A stretch of 42,702 nt of DNA from an uncultured Clostridia bacterium (GTDB lineage Bacteria > Bacillota > Clostridia > Christensenellales > Pumilibacteraceae): positions 1-42,702 of the forward strand of contig CAKQPR010000013.1 of the NCBI GenBank assembly GCA_934270565.1, read 5' to 3'. Numbering within the stretch: position 1 is the first letter of the stretch; every line of letters starts with the position of its first letter. Below the pieces are notes generated by a model. That model made no database searches and was not told where the DNA came from. It saw only the letters and a list, made by a program, of their open reading frames with translations. This document shows positions 1 through 7,138 of the stretch, piece after piece. Both the position numbers and the translations under genes were made by a program.

Positions 1-18
1 AATAATCGGGATTAAAAT

Positions 19-70
19 CCGTGCGAAGAACGAGCCTATTTAGGCAACCGAAATCGCACGGACTTTTTTA
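19..70 (+). terminator. Nested-hairpin intrinsic terminator
   Basis: An 8-bp perfect outer stem (CCGTGCGA 19-26 with TCGCACGG 54-61) encloses a small inner hairpin (GCCT 34-37 with AGGC 42-45) and is followed by a T-run (64-69). It probably ends a plus-strand gene of the mobile element lying left of the window. The nested shape could also be the platform of a regulatory RNA, but I recognise no aptamer. Confidence 0.6.
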
Positions 71-87
71 TCTACGGTTACAAAATC

Positions 88-104
88 GGAGGTGCTTTAT
101 GTAA
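88..104 (+). other. Ribosome-binding site followed by an immediate start-stop (ATG TAA)
   Basis: GGAGGT at 88-93 is correctly spaced from ATG 99-101, which is followed at once by TAA 102-104. This is either a decayed gene start or a minimal start-stop element. Nothing downstream in any frame resembles a gene until the relaxase. Confidence 0.35.
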
Positions 105-135
105 CGAAAATTAAAACTTAATACTTGTGTTTTAA

Positions 136-170
136 GTCGGTGATATAAAAAATATCAGCGGCTTTTTTGT
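136..170 (+). terminator. Probable hairpin terminator
   Basis: A stem with GATAT/ATATC at its core, extended by GTCG/CGGC across one mismatch, is followed by TTTTTTG (163-169). It is AT-rich and weaker than the hairpin at 19-70. The stretch 171-390 holds no gene I can support. Confidence 0.45.
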
Positions 171-376
171 CGTCTTTCGGGAGGGAAAACAATGACAAAT
201 TACAATCAATATCGCCCGCCGTGAGCGAAATAAAATTTTCACGACAAAAAAATATTTTCAAAGGAGAGAACAGTTATAAAAACCACATTAAAAACATTTC
301 AATCTTCGTTCGTCTTGCTACGGCGAAGCCGTTACTTTTTCAACGGACACAAGCTCCCTGCAAGGGCGAACGGCAC

Positions 377-411
377 CAAACGCGAAGCGGTTTGGTATAG
401 TGAGTTATACC
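377..411 (+). other. oriT: Predicted oriT (pMV158/MobV-type nick site)
   Basis: The inverted repeat GGTATA (394-399) - GTGAGT - TATACC (406-411) carries TAGTGAGTTA, one base away from the known MobM nick sequence TAGTG(T)G/TTA of plasmid pMV158. By analogy the nick falls between 404 and 405. A second hairpin (CCAAAC 377-382 with GTTTGG 390-395) abuts it. The site lies about 50 bp upstream of the MobV relaxase gene, the same order as in pMV158. That the relaxase uses this site is inference. Confidence 0.75.
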
Positions 412-457
412 TTTTTGGAAAAAGTATCCCAAAAGGAGTCCACGGAGGTGATGAATT

Positions 458-1447
458 ACGTCGTATTTAGTATGTCATATGGAAAAATATAAACGCGTCG
501 ATATTGTCGGAATCGAACGAGAAAACGAACGCGACGAGAATTACAAGTCCACGCGAAATCCGCAAATCGACAAGTCGAAAACGTATCTGAATTACCATAC
601 AATGCCATATGAAAAAAAGTATCTTGCATTTATCGACGAACGCATTAAACAACTTTCCTTGAGGCGAAAAATCAAAGACGATGCGGTGCTTATTACGTCG
701 TTTATTTTAGGTTCGGATAAAGAATTTTTCGACGGGCTTACGGCAGAACAACAGAAACAATTCTTTGCCGATTGCACGGATTTTTTCTCTGAACGGTACG
801 GCAAAGAAAACGTTGTATCGGCAGTCGTTCATTTAGACGAAAGCACGCCGCATTTGCATTTCAATCTTATGCCCGTAACGAACGGCAGATTATGCGCGAA
901 AGAACTTTTCGACCGAACCGCATTACGCGATTTGCAGACGGATTTTTACGAAACCGTCGGAAAGAAATACGGTTTGGAGCGCGGAAAAGAAGGAAGCACG
1001 GCGAAACATTTGGATACGATTGCTTACAAAACGAAAAAGATGACCGAAGCCGCCGAAGCAAAGATCTGCGAAGCGGAAGAAGCACAAGCCGCCGCAAAAC
1101 CTGTGAAAGAATTGCTTGAAAGTTACGAATCGGCAAAGTCTGAAAAGATTCCGTTTTCCGGAAAGAAAAAAGAAACGGAAATTATCGCGTTACGCATGAA
1201 AAACGGAGAATTACAACGCAAAAACGATATTCTCGCAAAAGATAACGACGATTTATATGCGGAACTTAAAAAGCAAGAAAAAACGGCAACGACAAATGAG
1301 GGCGCAGTAAAATTATTAAAAACGTTGCTTGAATACGCGCCCGAAGAACTCGCTACGGCACAACAGGCGGCAAATCGTCGCCAAGAACAAGAACGGAAGC
1401 AAAAACGCTCCCGCGTAAATTCAAACAACAAATTTAGAGGCAAGTAA
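458..1447 (+). CDS. mobV: MobV-family relaxase (plasmid recombination/mobilization enzyme) with a non-canonical start
   Basis: This relaxase should nick the adjacent oriT to start mobilization. The metal-binding motif HLDESTPHLHF is intact, and the C-terminal third is a charged, probably coiled-coil region. The first in-frame ATG (479) would remove conserved residues: the frame reads SYLVCHMEKYK from 461, a typical MobV N-terminus, with no ATG, GTG or TTG before it. The candidates are ACG (458) or ATT (455), 9 or 6 nt after GGAGG (444-448). Counting from 458, residues 22-25 are ENER where pMV158 MobM has H22-N-E-R, so the catalytic His position is Glu here. The out-of-frame ATG at 451 gives only 13 codons. 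The gene is either slightly decayed or uses a rare start. Family assignment is firm; activity is uncertain. Confidence 0.8.
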   Translation, partial: TSYLVCHMEKYKRVDIVGIERENERDENYKSTRNPQIDKSKTYLNYHTMPYEKKYLAFIDERIKQLSLRRKIKDDAVLITSFILGSDKEFFDGLTAEQQKQFFADCTDFFSERYGKENVVSAVVHLDESTPHLHFNLMPVTNGRLCAKELFDRTALRDLQTDFYETVGKKYGLERGKEGSTAKHLDTIAYKTKKMTEAAEAKICEAEEAQAAAKPVKELLESYESAKSEKIPFSGKKKETEIIALRMKNGELQRKNDILAKDNDDLYAELKKQEKTATTNEGAVKLLKTLLEYAPEELATAQQAANRRQEQERKQKRSRVNSNNKFRGK

Positions 1448-1594
1448 TTAAAACTTGCCGAACGGAAACGTAAGCGTCGGCATTTTAAGAGAAGGTATGA
1501 TACCGAGATAAAAGTAATGAAAAAGTAAGACCGACCTGTTTTCAAATCGCATTCATGCGAGGCTGAGAAAAAATTAGAAAAAGGAGCCATAAAA

Positions 1595-1630
1595 ATGAAA
1601 AGAAAACTAAATATGAAATTTAACGAATAA
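1595..1630 (+). CDS. Possible 11-residue leader peptide or broken small ORF
   Basis: ATG 1595 follows AAAGGAG (1580-1586) at good spacing and encodes MKRKLNMKFNE before TAA (1628-1630). Read through that stop, the same frame stays open for about 22 more codons. This may be a nonsense-truncated small gene of the element, or a short peptide coupling translation to the next gene, whose ribosome-binding site begins 8 nt later. No family is recognised. Confidence 0.3.
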   Translation: MKRKLNMKFNE

Positions 1631-1649
1631 CTCTATCGGAGGGAAAAAC

Positions 1650-1859
1650 ACGAGAAAGCGAAAGAACACTACGGGCATGACGGAAAGCGATTTTAACAAT
1701 GTTTCGCGAACATTGTTAAACGCGATCCGCAAATTTTATGAAAAGGAAGAGAACATAAAAGCATTTGAAATATGGCAAGTCGAAAGGCAAAAACAACAAC
1801 TTAATAATAAAAATTTTAATGAAGATATGCCCGTTGAAACCATAGGGCAACCGCGATAA
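1650..1859 (+). CDS. Small hypothetical protein of the mobilizable element
   Basis: The 60-residue ORF from ATG 1677 (MTESDFNNVSRTLLNAIRKF...) has no ribosome-binding site at the right distance. The frame extends upstream as RKRKNTTGMTESDF to ACG 1650, which lies 6 nt after GGAGGG (1638-1643), exactly where a start belongs. The annotated start is therefore ACG, which may be a mutated ATG. The product is a small, charged, probably helical protein (about 69 residues) of unknown function. It follows the relaxase and is likely cargo or an accessory of the same element. Confidence 0.5.
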   Translation, partial: TRKRKNTTGMTESDFNNVSRTLLNAIRKFYEKEENIKAFEIWQVERQKQQLNNKNFNEDMPVETIGQPR

Positions 1860-1902
1860 GAATTGTAAGCGGAGGTTCGTCGTGAGCCGATAAAACGATA
1901 AT

Positions 1903-1929
1903 GGGGCTGTCAAGTTAAATGACAGCCCC
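1903..1929. terminator. Bidirectional hairpin between convergent genes
   Basis: A perfect 10-bp stem (GGGGCTGTCA 1903-1912 with TGACAGCCCC 1920-1929) with a 7-nt loop sits between the plus-strand mobile-element gene and the minus-strand ATPase gene. T-runs are weak on both sides, but the position and stem strength fit a shared terminator. Confidence 0.65.
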
Positions 1930-1934
1930 TAAAA

Positions 1935-3500
1935 TTAATTGTATCTTCCGAATTTTACTTTTTTATATAATCCATAGTGAAATTTATAAGTATAATTCTC
2001 TCCAATAGGAACTTCTGGAGCTATGTTCGAAGAACTTTTTTCACGATATGAAAAATGATAAAATGGATTTTCTGTGTTTTCCTTTGCTAAAATAATATTA
2101 CTATCATATAAAAGTTGTAGAAATTTTTTAAGGTCGTCAACGAATTCTGGAATTTCCTCTGCATTTTCTAGAATATAATCCGTATATTTTTGATACACAG
2201 TTTTATACTCTTCAAAACTAAATGAAGCGTTTGGAAACAAGTCAAAGAATTTAATAAAATGCCTGAAATCAACATCTGAATAGTAAAAAGATAATTGATC
2301 TTTAAGCGATGACAAAAAGTAATCAGAATACGCATTTTGAAATTCATCACTAATAAATAATTCGTATAGAAAAGTATCAGCATCGTTTTTTCTTCGTTTT
2401 GTTATGTTTTGTAAAAATTTTAAGATTTGTTGAATATCTCGAGGCCTACTTAACGATATTCTTAATATCTCGACAAAAGCGGAATCAGTATATTTAGCAC
2501 CATTTTTATTTTCCCACGGCAAGTATTTTTCCCATATGTCTCCTTCAAAATCTTCTTGATCGTATTGCAAAAGTTTTTTAGCCATATCATATAAGAACGA
2601 ATATTTATAGTCACTATATGTAGTTCTCCAATCGAGGTAAACAGAATTGTCTTGCAGTTTATTTGTTGCATTTTGTAAACTTAAAGAATTAAAAATATCT
2701 GGTCTAACTAATAAAACAACTTTTATCATTCCTTGACTATCTTTTATATTTGCAAACAGCGTGGTGTTTAATGACCAACATGCATTGGCGAGACCTTTTA
2801 TGCATTCTATATAATTAACGTATGGAATAGATGATGGTCTGATATCTATACCATCAATAAACAAATTAATATTTTGTCTTAATTTAATATTTTTAATAGC
2901 ATCTGAAAATTTCTTTTCAATATAAAACAAATTCATTTGCAGTCGCTGTTCTGAAAATTCAACCGTATTTTCTCCACCTGCACCTAATTCTACATATTTG
3001 CAAATCAATTTTGCAGCTAGTTCACTTTTATCAACTATTTTAAAAGCGGTAATTATCTCTGGTGAAAATGCCTTATTATAATATTCTTCTATTGCATGCA
3101 TTATAGTCTTTATGTCGCTTTTAAAAAAAGAAGCAACAGCTGTTTCACTATCTACTATTTGCTTTGACACAAGCAACAATAATATTACTTTCCAAATATC
3201 CGTATATCCGCTTATATCAATTTTGCCGGATTGTTTTAGCTCGTAAAATTTTTCATAATCGGTCCCGCTAATAAATTTTAAGCTGCTATTGTTTTCCTTA
3301 TAATTATTATTGCTTAAAAAAGTGGCATATGCCGTTTTCCCTGTACCTTTTTCGCCAATTAGAAAATATTTATTACCTTCTAATAGCTCATCTAAAAATT
3401 GGTTTTTAACGAAAACTTTTGAAAAGAATTGCTTATAAGATCTTTGAGAGTAATTTTGCGCATCTGAAAACCCTAAATTTAAGTCTATAACTTTTTTCAT
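1935..3500 (-). CDS. P-loop ATPase (resembles the Sll1717-type family)
   Basis: This 521-residue protein has a Walker A motif GEKGTGKT at about residues 49-56 and a Walker B-like segment NLFIDGID at about 212-219, followed by a long helical C-terminal region. The start is the ATG at 3500, with TAGGAG just upstream; an upstream in-frame extension of 24 codons has no ribosome-binding site. A TTGCGA-16-TATAAT promoter precedes it. The gene is much more AT-rich than its chromosomal neighbours and stands alone between a mobile-element remnant and tRNA genes, which suggests horizontal transfer. Lone ATPases of this kind are often cargo and some are suspected of defence roles; that role is inference and no partner nuclease is present. 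Confidence 0.6.
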   Translation of the reverse strand: MKKVIDLNLGFSDAQNYSQRSYKQFFSKVFVKNQFLDELLEGNKYFLIGEKGTGKTAYATFLSNNNYKENNSSLKFISGTDYEKFYELKQSGKIDISGYTDIWKVILLLLVSKQIVDSETAVASFFKSDIKTIMHAIEEYYNKAFSPEIITAFKIVDKSELAAKLICKYVELGAGGENTVEFSEQRLQMNLFYIEKKFSDAIKNIKLRQNINLFIDGIDIRPSSIPYVNYIECIKGLANACWSLNTTLFANIKDSQGMIKVVLLVRPDIFNSLSLQNATNKLQDNSVYLDWRTTYSDYKYSFLYDMAKKLLQYDQEDFEGDIWEKYLPWENKNGAKYTDSAFVEILRISLSRPRDIQQILKFLQNITKRRKNDADTFLYELFISDEFQNAYSDYFLSSLKDQLSFYYSDVDFRHFIKFFDLFPNASFSFEEYKTVYQKYTDYILENAEEIPEFVDDLKKFLQLLYDSNIILAKENTENPFYHFSYREKSSSNIAPEVPIGENYTYKFHYGLYKKVKFGRYN

Positions 3501-3525
3501 ATGTAAACTCCTAAATAATATAATT

Positions 3526-3553
3526 ATTATATCATAAAAAATTTTTTTCGCAA
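3526..3553 (-). promoter_or_regulatory. Promoter of the P-loop ATPase gene
   Basis: On the minus strand, TTGCGA (3553-3548) and TATAAT (3531-3526) are separated by 16 nt, 26 nt upstream of the ATG at 3500. Confidence 0.55.
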
Positions 3554-3602
3554 TTAATAGTTCTATCGCCAAGTAGTATTATTCTTATTGTAGATAAACA
3601 AT

Positions 3603-3642
3603 AAAGGCGAATCCGTCTCCTAATGGAAACGGGTTCGCCTTT
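3603..3642 (-). terminator. Terminator of the tRNA-Glu/tRNA-Met unit
   Basis: Long, nearly perfect inverted repeat: AAAGGCGAA (3603-3611) pairs with TTCGCCTTT (3634-3642), and inner pairing continues. It lies just downstream of the minus-strand tRNA genes. Confidence 0.6.
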
Positions 3643-3650
3643 AACTTGTT

Positions 3651-3725
3651 TGGTGACCCATACGGGATTCGAACCCATATTACCACCGTGAAAGGGTGGT
3701 GTCCTAACCACTAGACCAATGGGCC
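3651..3725 (-). tRNA. tRNA-Glu (UUC)
   Basis: Read on the minus strand, it starts GGCCCATTGG, carries the anticodon in CTTTCAC (UUC), has the T-arm GGTTCGAATCC and ends with an encoded CCA. It closes into a complete cloverleaf and probably shares a transcript with the tRNA-Met upstream. Confidence 0.95.
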
Positions 3726-3732
3726 AATTAGG

Positions 3733-3809
3733 TGGTGGCGGCGATTAGATTCGAACTAACGACCTGTCGGGTATGAACCGAATGCTCTAGCCAACTGAGC
3801 TACACCGCC
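3733..3809 (-). tRNA. tRNA-Met (CAU)
   Basis: Read on the minus strand, the acceptor stem GGCGGTG pairs with CGCCGCC, the anticodon loop is GTTCATACC (CAU), the T-arm is GTTCGAATC and CCA is encoded. The G1-C72 pair and D-arm look like an elongator tRNA-Met. A tRNA-Ile2 with a modified CAU anticodon cannot be excluded by eye. Confidence 0.92.
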
Positions 3810-3826
3810 TCAAAATCAGCCATACT

Positions 3827-3855
3827 ATAATAGCACAAACGAAATAAAAAAGCAA
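3827..3855 (-). promoter_or_regulatory. Promoter of the tRNA-Met/tRNA-Glu unit
   Basis: Minus strand TTGCTT (3855-3850), 17-nt spacer, TATTAT (3832-3827), with transcription starting shortly before the tRNA-Met 5' end. Confidence 0.65.
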
Positions 3856-4025
3856 CGATTTTAACGCGGTTTTGACAAAAAATTTTCGCAATCGACTTTT
3901 TACCCCGCAGGAAGCGCCCTAAAAGCCGATTTCCGGCGGTTCGAAGCCCTAAAATCAAGTCTGTTTTATCGCTTCGGCGGCTCTTCTCTACCGCCCCGAG
4001 AGGCAACGCGCGTTGCGCCCGAACG

Positions 4026-4063
4026 AAAAAAACGGCATCGAAACTTCCGTTAAGATACCGTTT
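4026..4063 (-). terminator. Terminator of the glycosyltransferase operon
   Basis: The 10-bp stem AAACGGCATC (4030-4039) with GATACCGTTT (4054-4063), including one wobble pair, is followed on the minus strand by a T-run (4032-4026). It lies just downstream of the glycosyltransferase stop. Confidence 0.75.
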
Positions 4064-4073
4064 GAAAATTCGT

Positions 4074-5219
4074 TCAGTCTTTCGGCGCGTTCTTCCCGAA
4101 CCGCTCGACGGTTTCGACGAACATACGCTCCATTTCCTGCATACAGTGCGTCTGCCCGAAGTCCTTGACGGCGAAATCGGCGTACTTTTTGCTCCACTCG
4201 GCGCGTTCGGCGGGGTGTTCGATCCACCAGTCGATTTTTGCGGCGAGGTCCTTGGGTTTACCGATCGCGAACAGGCTTTGGGGGCAAAGCGCGTAGTCTT
4301 TCGTGGCGCTTTTGGGCGAATTGCACATAATCGGAACGGTGCCGCAAGCGATCGCTTCGAGGCAACCTATGCCCTCCGCTTCGACTTTCGCCGCGTGAAC
4401 GTAAAGATACGACTCGTTGAGTTTTTTCACAAGCTCGTCGCGCGAGAAAAAGCCGAATTCGGCGTTGATTTTCTTACGTTTTACGCGCTTGTGGAGGTAA
4501 TCGGAAAGCGGACCGCAACCGGCGAACGTAACCTTGATTTTGTCGCGGTGTTTCGAGAGCGCGACCGCGTCTATAAGCGCTTTCTGGTTCTTCTCTCTCG
4601 CGAGCCTTCCGGTATAAATTATGCGGTAAAATCCGTCCGAAAGGTCGGGTTCTCCGCACGGGCGGAAGCGATCGTTCACGCCGTTTGAAATGACGTAACC
4701 GTTCGTTTCCCCGAACATACCCTCGTAAAGATCGCGCAAAAATTTAGTGACGTAATGCACGGCGTCGCTCTTGCCGATGACGTCGAAAAAATGCTCGTAA
4801 ACCACGCGGTTAGCGAGTTTCACTCCGCCCATAAACAGGTGCATCGAAAAGTTTTCCGCCATAAGGTGTACGCCGGCGGTAGTCGGAATTCCGCATTCTA
4901 TGGCGATGGCGAGCGCGGCTTTGCTGAGAGTAAACGGAAGCATAAGGTGCACTAAATCCGCGCCTTCTACCGCTGCCCTTACAACCGAATCGTCCGGTTT
5001 TGCGAGCGAAACACCGTTCTTTCTGACGTAATCGTCGAACGGACCGAACGAGCGCGTCGGAACGACGTAGAATCCTTCCGTACCCTCTTTCGTTTCGTCC
5101 GGACAAAGCACGCGGACGTCGTGTCCCGCCGATTTAAGATACCTGATAAGGTTCATTTCGGCAATAACGACGCCGTTGTTCTCTTCCCCCAGAACGTCGC
5201 AAACGACAGTTATTATCAT
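4074..5219 (-). CDS. Glycosyltransferase family 4 (GT-B fold)
   Basis: This 381-residue enzyme should transfer a sugar from an activated donor to a lipid or glycan acceptor in the cytoplasm or at the membrane. The N-terminus (ITVVCDVLGEENNGVVIAEMNLIRYLKSAGHDV) is a GT-B acceptor-side Rossmann start. The C-terminal half has the GT4 signatures YTGRLAREKNQKALIDAV and the EX7E-like EAEGIGCLEAIACGTVPI near the donor site. The ATG start follows AAGGAG. It lies 15 nt after the phosphoribosyltransferase gene and is read from the same promoter. Substrate cannot be told from sequence; diacylglycerol glucosyltransferases have a similar architecture. Confidence 0.85.
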   Translation of the reverse strand: MIITVVCDVLGEENNGVVIAEMNLIRYLKSAGHDVRVLCPDETKEGTEGFYVVPTRSFGPFDDYVRKNGVSLAKPDDSVVRAAVEGADLVHLMLPFTLSKAALAIAIECGIPTTAGVHLMAENFSMHLFMGGVKLANRVVYEHFFDVIGKSDAVHYVTKFLRDLYEGMFGETNGYVISNGVNDRFRPCGEPDLSDGFYRIIYTGRLAREKNQKALIDAVALSKHRDKIKVTFAGCGPLSDYLHKRVKRKKINAEFGFFSRDELVKKLNESYLYVHAAKVEAEGIGCLEAIACGTVPIMCNSPKSATKDYALCPQSLFAIGKPKDLAAKIDWWIEHPAERAEWSKKYADFAVKDFGQTHCMQEMERMFVETVERFGKNAPKD

Positions 5220-5234
5220 AATTACGGATTCTCC

Positions 5235-5777
5235 TTAAAGCAGGGGAATCGTCTCGAGGAACACGATATCGTGACGGCGCGCGGCTTCGCCCTCGGCGAG
5301 CACCGCGGCTTTGACTACGATCGTGCCGCCCGCTTTTTCGACGAGCGCTTCGAGCCCTTTGAGCGATCCTCCCGTAGAAATGACGTCGTCAACGATTCCC
5401 ACGCGCTTACCTTTAAGAAGCGCGGCGTCGTGAGCGGACAGATACAAAGTCTGTTCGCCGCCAGTGGTTATCGACTGAACGGTAACGCTGATACCGTCCT
5501 GCATATAGAGTTTGAGGCTTTTTCTCGCGACCGCGTAAAGCTTCTGATTAAGCTCGCGCGCGACGACGTGCGTAAGCTGCAAGCCCTTACTCTCGGCGGT
5601 GATGACGACTTCGGGGTTTTTGGCGGCGATACGCTTGGCGATTTCCTTACCGCAGTACTCGGTAAGGTCCTGATTTCCGTGCAGATTGAAAAACGCGATT
5701 TTCACGCCCGAGGGGAGCGCGAGCACCGGCAGATCTTCCTTTCTTCCGCAAATGTCGATGGTATAAGTTTCAGCCAT
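5235..5777 (-). CDS. Purine-type phosphoribosyltransferase (apt-like)
   Basis: This 180-residue protein has the PRPP-binding motif RVGIVDDVISTGGS, diagnostic of type I phosphoribosyltransferases. An adenine- or xanthine-type hood region lies before it (VVITAESKGLQLTHVVAREL). The ATG at 5777, preceded by AAGGAGAAATTC, is preferred to an upstream ATG at 5825 that would sit just before the -10 of the promoter. The closest function is base salvage from PRPP, most likely adenine; regulatory PurR-like proteins share the fold but have an N-terminal HTH that is missing here. It is first in a two-gene unit with the glycosyltransferase, and no obvious functional link is seen. Confidence 0.8.
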   Translation of the reverse strand: MAETYTIDICGRKEDLPVLALPSGVKIAFFNLHGNQDLTEYCGKEIAKRIAAKNPEVVITAESKGLQLTHVVARELNQKLYAVARKSLKLYMQDGISVTVQSITTGGEQTLYLSAHDAALLKGKRVGIVDDVISTGGSLKGLEALVEKAGGTIVVKAAVLAEGEAARRHDIVFLETIPLL

Positions 5778-5839
5778 AATGAATTTCTCCTTCGATCTTC
5801 GACCGATTTTGTAACCGAATCTCACAAGGTTACTGTAAT

Positions 5840-5868
5840 ATTATACCGCTTTACGGCGTTTTAGTCAA
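5840..5868 (-). promoter_or_regulatory. Promoter of the phosphoribosyltransferase/GT operon
   Basis: Minus strand TTGACT (5868-5863), 17-nt spacer, TATAAT (5845-5840). It diverges from the MarR-type promoter about 40 bp away. Confidence 0.8.
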
Positions 5869-5909
5869 TGCTTTGGGTCGGGTTTAGCGAAAATAGTCGC
5901 GTTTTTAAG

Positions 5910-5949
5910 TTGACAATCGCGCGGTTAAAGGTTATACTTATATAAGTAT
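5910..5949 (+). promoter_or_regulatory. Promoter with perfect palindromic operator for the MarR-type gene
   Basis: TTGACA (5910-5915), 17-nt spacer, TATACT (5933-5938). The perfect 16-bp palindrome ATACTTATATAAGTAT (5934-5949) covers the -10 box and the expected start site, so a dimer bound there would block polymerase. This fits autorepression by the gene 7 nt downstream; binding by that protein is inference. Confidence 0.8.
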
Positions 5950-5956
5950 TCGCCGA

Positions 5957-6436
5957 ATGTCGGAACGTCCATGGCGAAAGCGGAGGCAAAAAACGCAGAC
6001 GATAGCGGACAATTTAATACAGCTTCGACTCGCGACAAGGCTACTATGCATGTGCGAGAGCGACGGAAGCGCGAAAAAGAACACGCTTTCGCTGAAAACC
6101 AAGCTGTTGTTTCTGATCGAGCGCGGGCTTTCCTCGCGCGAAATTTTAAGCGCGCTCGCCATCGCCAAAACCAACCTCGCCGCGCTCACGAAAGAGCTCG
6201 CGAACGACGGACTTATTCAAAAAACGCGGGACGCGCGCGACAGACGCGAGAAAAAATACACCCTCACACCGAAAGGCGAGCGATGTTTACGCACTCGTAA
6301 GGAAGCGATAGAAGCTAATTTTTCGGAAGCGGCGGGCGGCAAGGAAAAGGAAGCCGCGGAGCTCGTCACGAAGCTCGTCGTTCTGCTCGGCTCGGGCAAA
6401 TCGGACGACGATCGGGGCGAAACTCCCGAAGAGTAA
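5957..6436 (+). CDS. MarR-like winged-helix transcriptional regulator
   Basis: The 159-residue protein has a winged-helix core: helices LSLKTKLLFLIERG and SSREILSALAIAKTNLAALTKELANDGLI (recognition), then a basic wing TRDARDRREKKYTLTPKGERCL, the MarR hallmark. An acidic tail follows. No ribosome-binding site precedes ATG 5957, and the predicted transcription start is only about 10-12 nt upstream, so the mRNA may be leaderless or nearly so; no better in-frame start exists before the helical core. A perfect palindrome over its promoter suggests autoregulation. It lies 43 nt before cysE and may control the downstream genes by readthrough. Confidence 0.75.
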   Translation: MSERPWRKRRQKTQTIADNLIQLRLATRLLCMCESDGSAKKNTLSLKTKLLFLIERGLSSREILSALAIAKTNLAALTKELANDGLIQKTRDARDRREKKYTLTPKGERCLRTRKEAIEANFSEAAGGKEKEAAELVTKLVVLLGSGKSDDDRGETPEE

Positions 6437-6479
6437 CCGCAACCCCGAAAACGACGTATATAATTTACACGGGTGTTTT

Positions 6480-7133
6480 ATGTTTAAAAAGATAAGAAAA
6501 GACCTCGACGCGGTGCTTCGCTACGACCCCGCGGCGAGAAATAAATTCGAAGTGATACTGACTTACAGCGGGTTTCACGCGCTGGTCATGTACCGTTTCG
6601 CGCATTTTATGTACCTGCACAACTACAAGCTGCTCGCGCGGTTCGTCTCGCAGTTCGCGAAGTTCCTCACGGGTATAGAAATTCACCCCGCGGCAAAAAT
6701 AGGCAGCGGCGTGTTTATCGATCACGGCGAGGGCGTGGTGATCGGCGAAACGGCGGAAGTCGGAAACAACGTCGTTCTGTATCAGGGCGTAACGCTTGGC
6801 GGAACGGGAAAAGACCGCGGCAAGCGCCACCCGACTATCGAGGACGGCGTTATGATAAGCGCGGGCGCAAAGGTGCTCGGACCGTTCACCGTCGGTAAAA
6901 ACGCAAAGATCGGTGCGGGCTCGATCGTACTCAAACCCGTTCCCGCAAACGCCACGGTGGTAGGCGTTCCGGGGCGCGTGGTCAAGCTCAACGGCGTGCG
7001 CGTGGACGATCTCGATCAGACTCTTCCCGACCCCGTCGCGGACGAGCTGAACAAGCTCAACTCGCGAATAGACAAACTTTACGAAATGCTCGCCGCCAAA
7101 AAGAGCGAGAACGACGACAAAATAACGAGGTGA
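6480..7133 (+). CDS. cysE: Serine O-acetyltransferase
   Basis: It converts L-serine and acetyl-CoA to O-acetylserine, the first step of cysteine synthesis. The 217-residue protein has the CysE N-terminal helical domain (DPAARNKFEVILTYSGFHAL) and the left-handed beta-helix with the signature GVFIDHGEGVVIGETAEVG, where His and Asp form the catalytic pair, then VTLGGTGKDRGKRHPTIEDG. It lacks the long N-terminal extension of enterobacterial enzymes, as is usual in Bacillota. It is followed after 5 nt by cysS, a classic pairing. A TATAAT at 6459-6464 may add a local promoter, but no good -35 is seen. I find no T-box leader. Confidence 0.95.
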   Translation: MFKKIRKDLDAVLRYDPAARNKFEVILTYSGFHALVMYRFAHFMYLHNYKLLARFVSQFAKFLTGIEIHPAAKIGSGVFIDHGEGVVIGETAEVGNNVVLYQGVTLGGTGKDRGKRHPTIEDGVMISAGAKVLGPFTVGKNAKIGAGSIVLKPVPANATVVGVPGRVVKLNGVRVDDLDQTLPDPVADELNKLNSRIDKLYEMLAAKKSENDDKITR

Positions 7134-7138
7134 CTTAA

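Noticed and set aside
167..400. 77-codon ORF before the relaxase
   Set aside because: It runs through the oriT palindromes, has no ribosome-binding site and no protein-like pattern.
451..492. Frameshift in the relaxase N-terminus (ATG 451 frame joined to the 479 frame)
   Set aside because: The relaxase frame itself already reads a typical MobV N-terminus (SYLVCHMEKYK) upstream of 479, so a missing canonical start explains the data better than a frameshift.
6437..6479. T-box riboswitch before cysE-cysS
   Set aside because: Only 43 nt separate the MarR-type gene and cysE, too short for a T-box, and no T-box consensus is seen.
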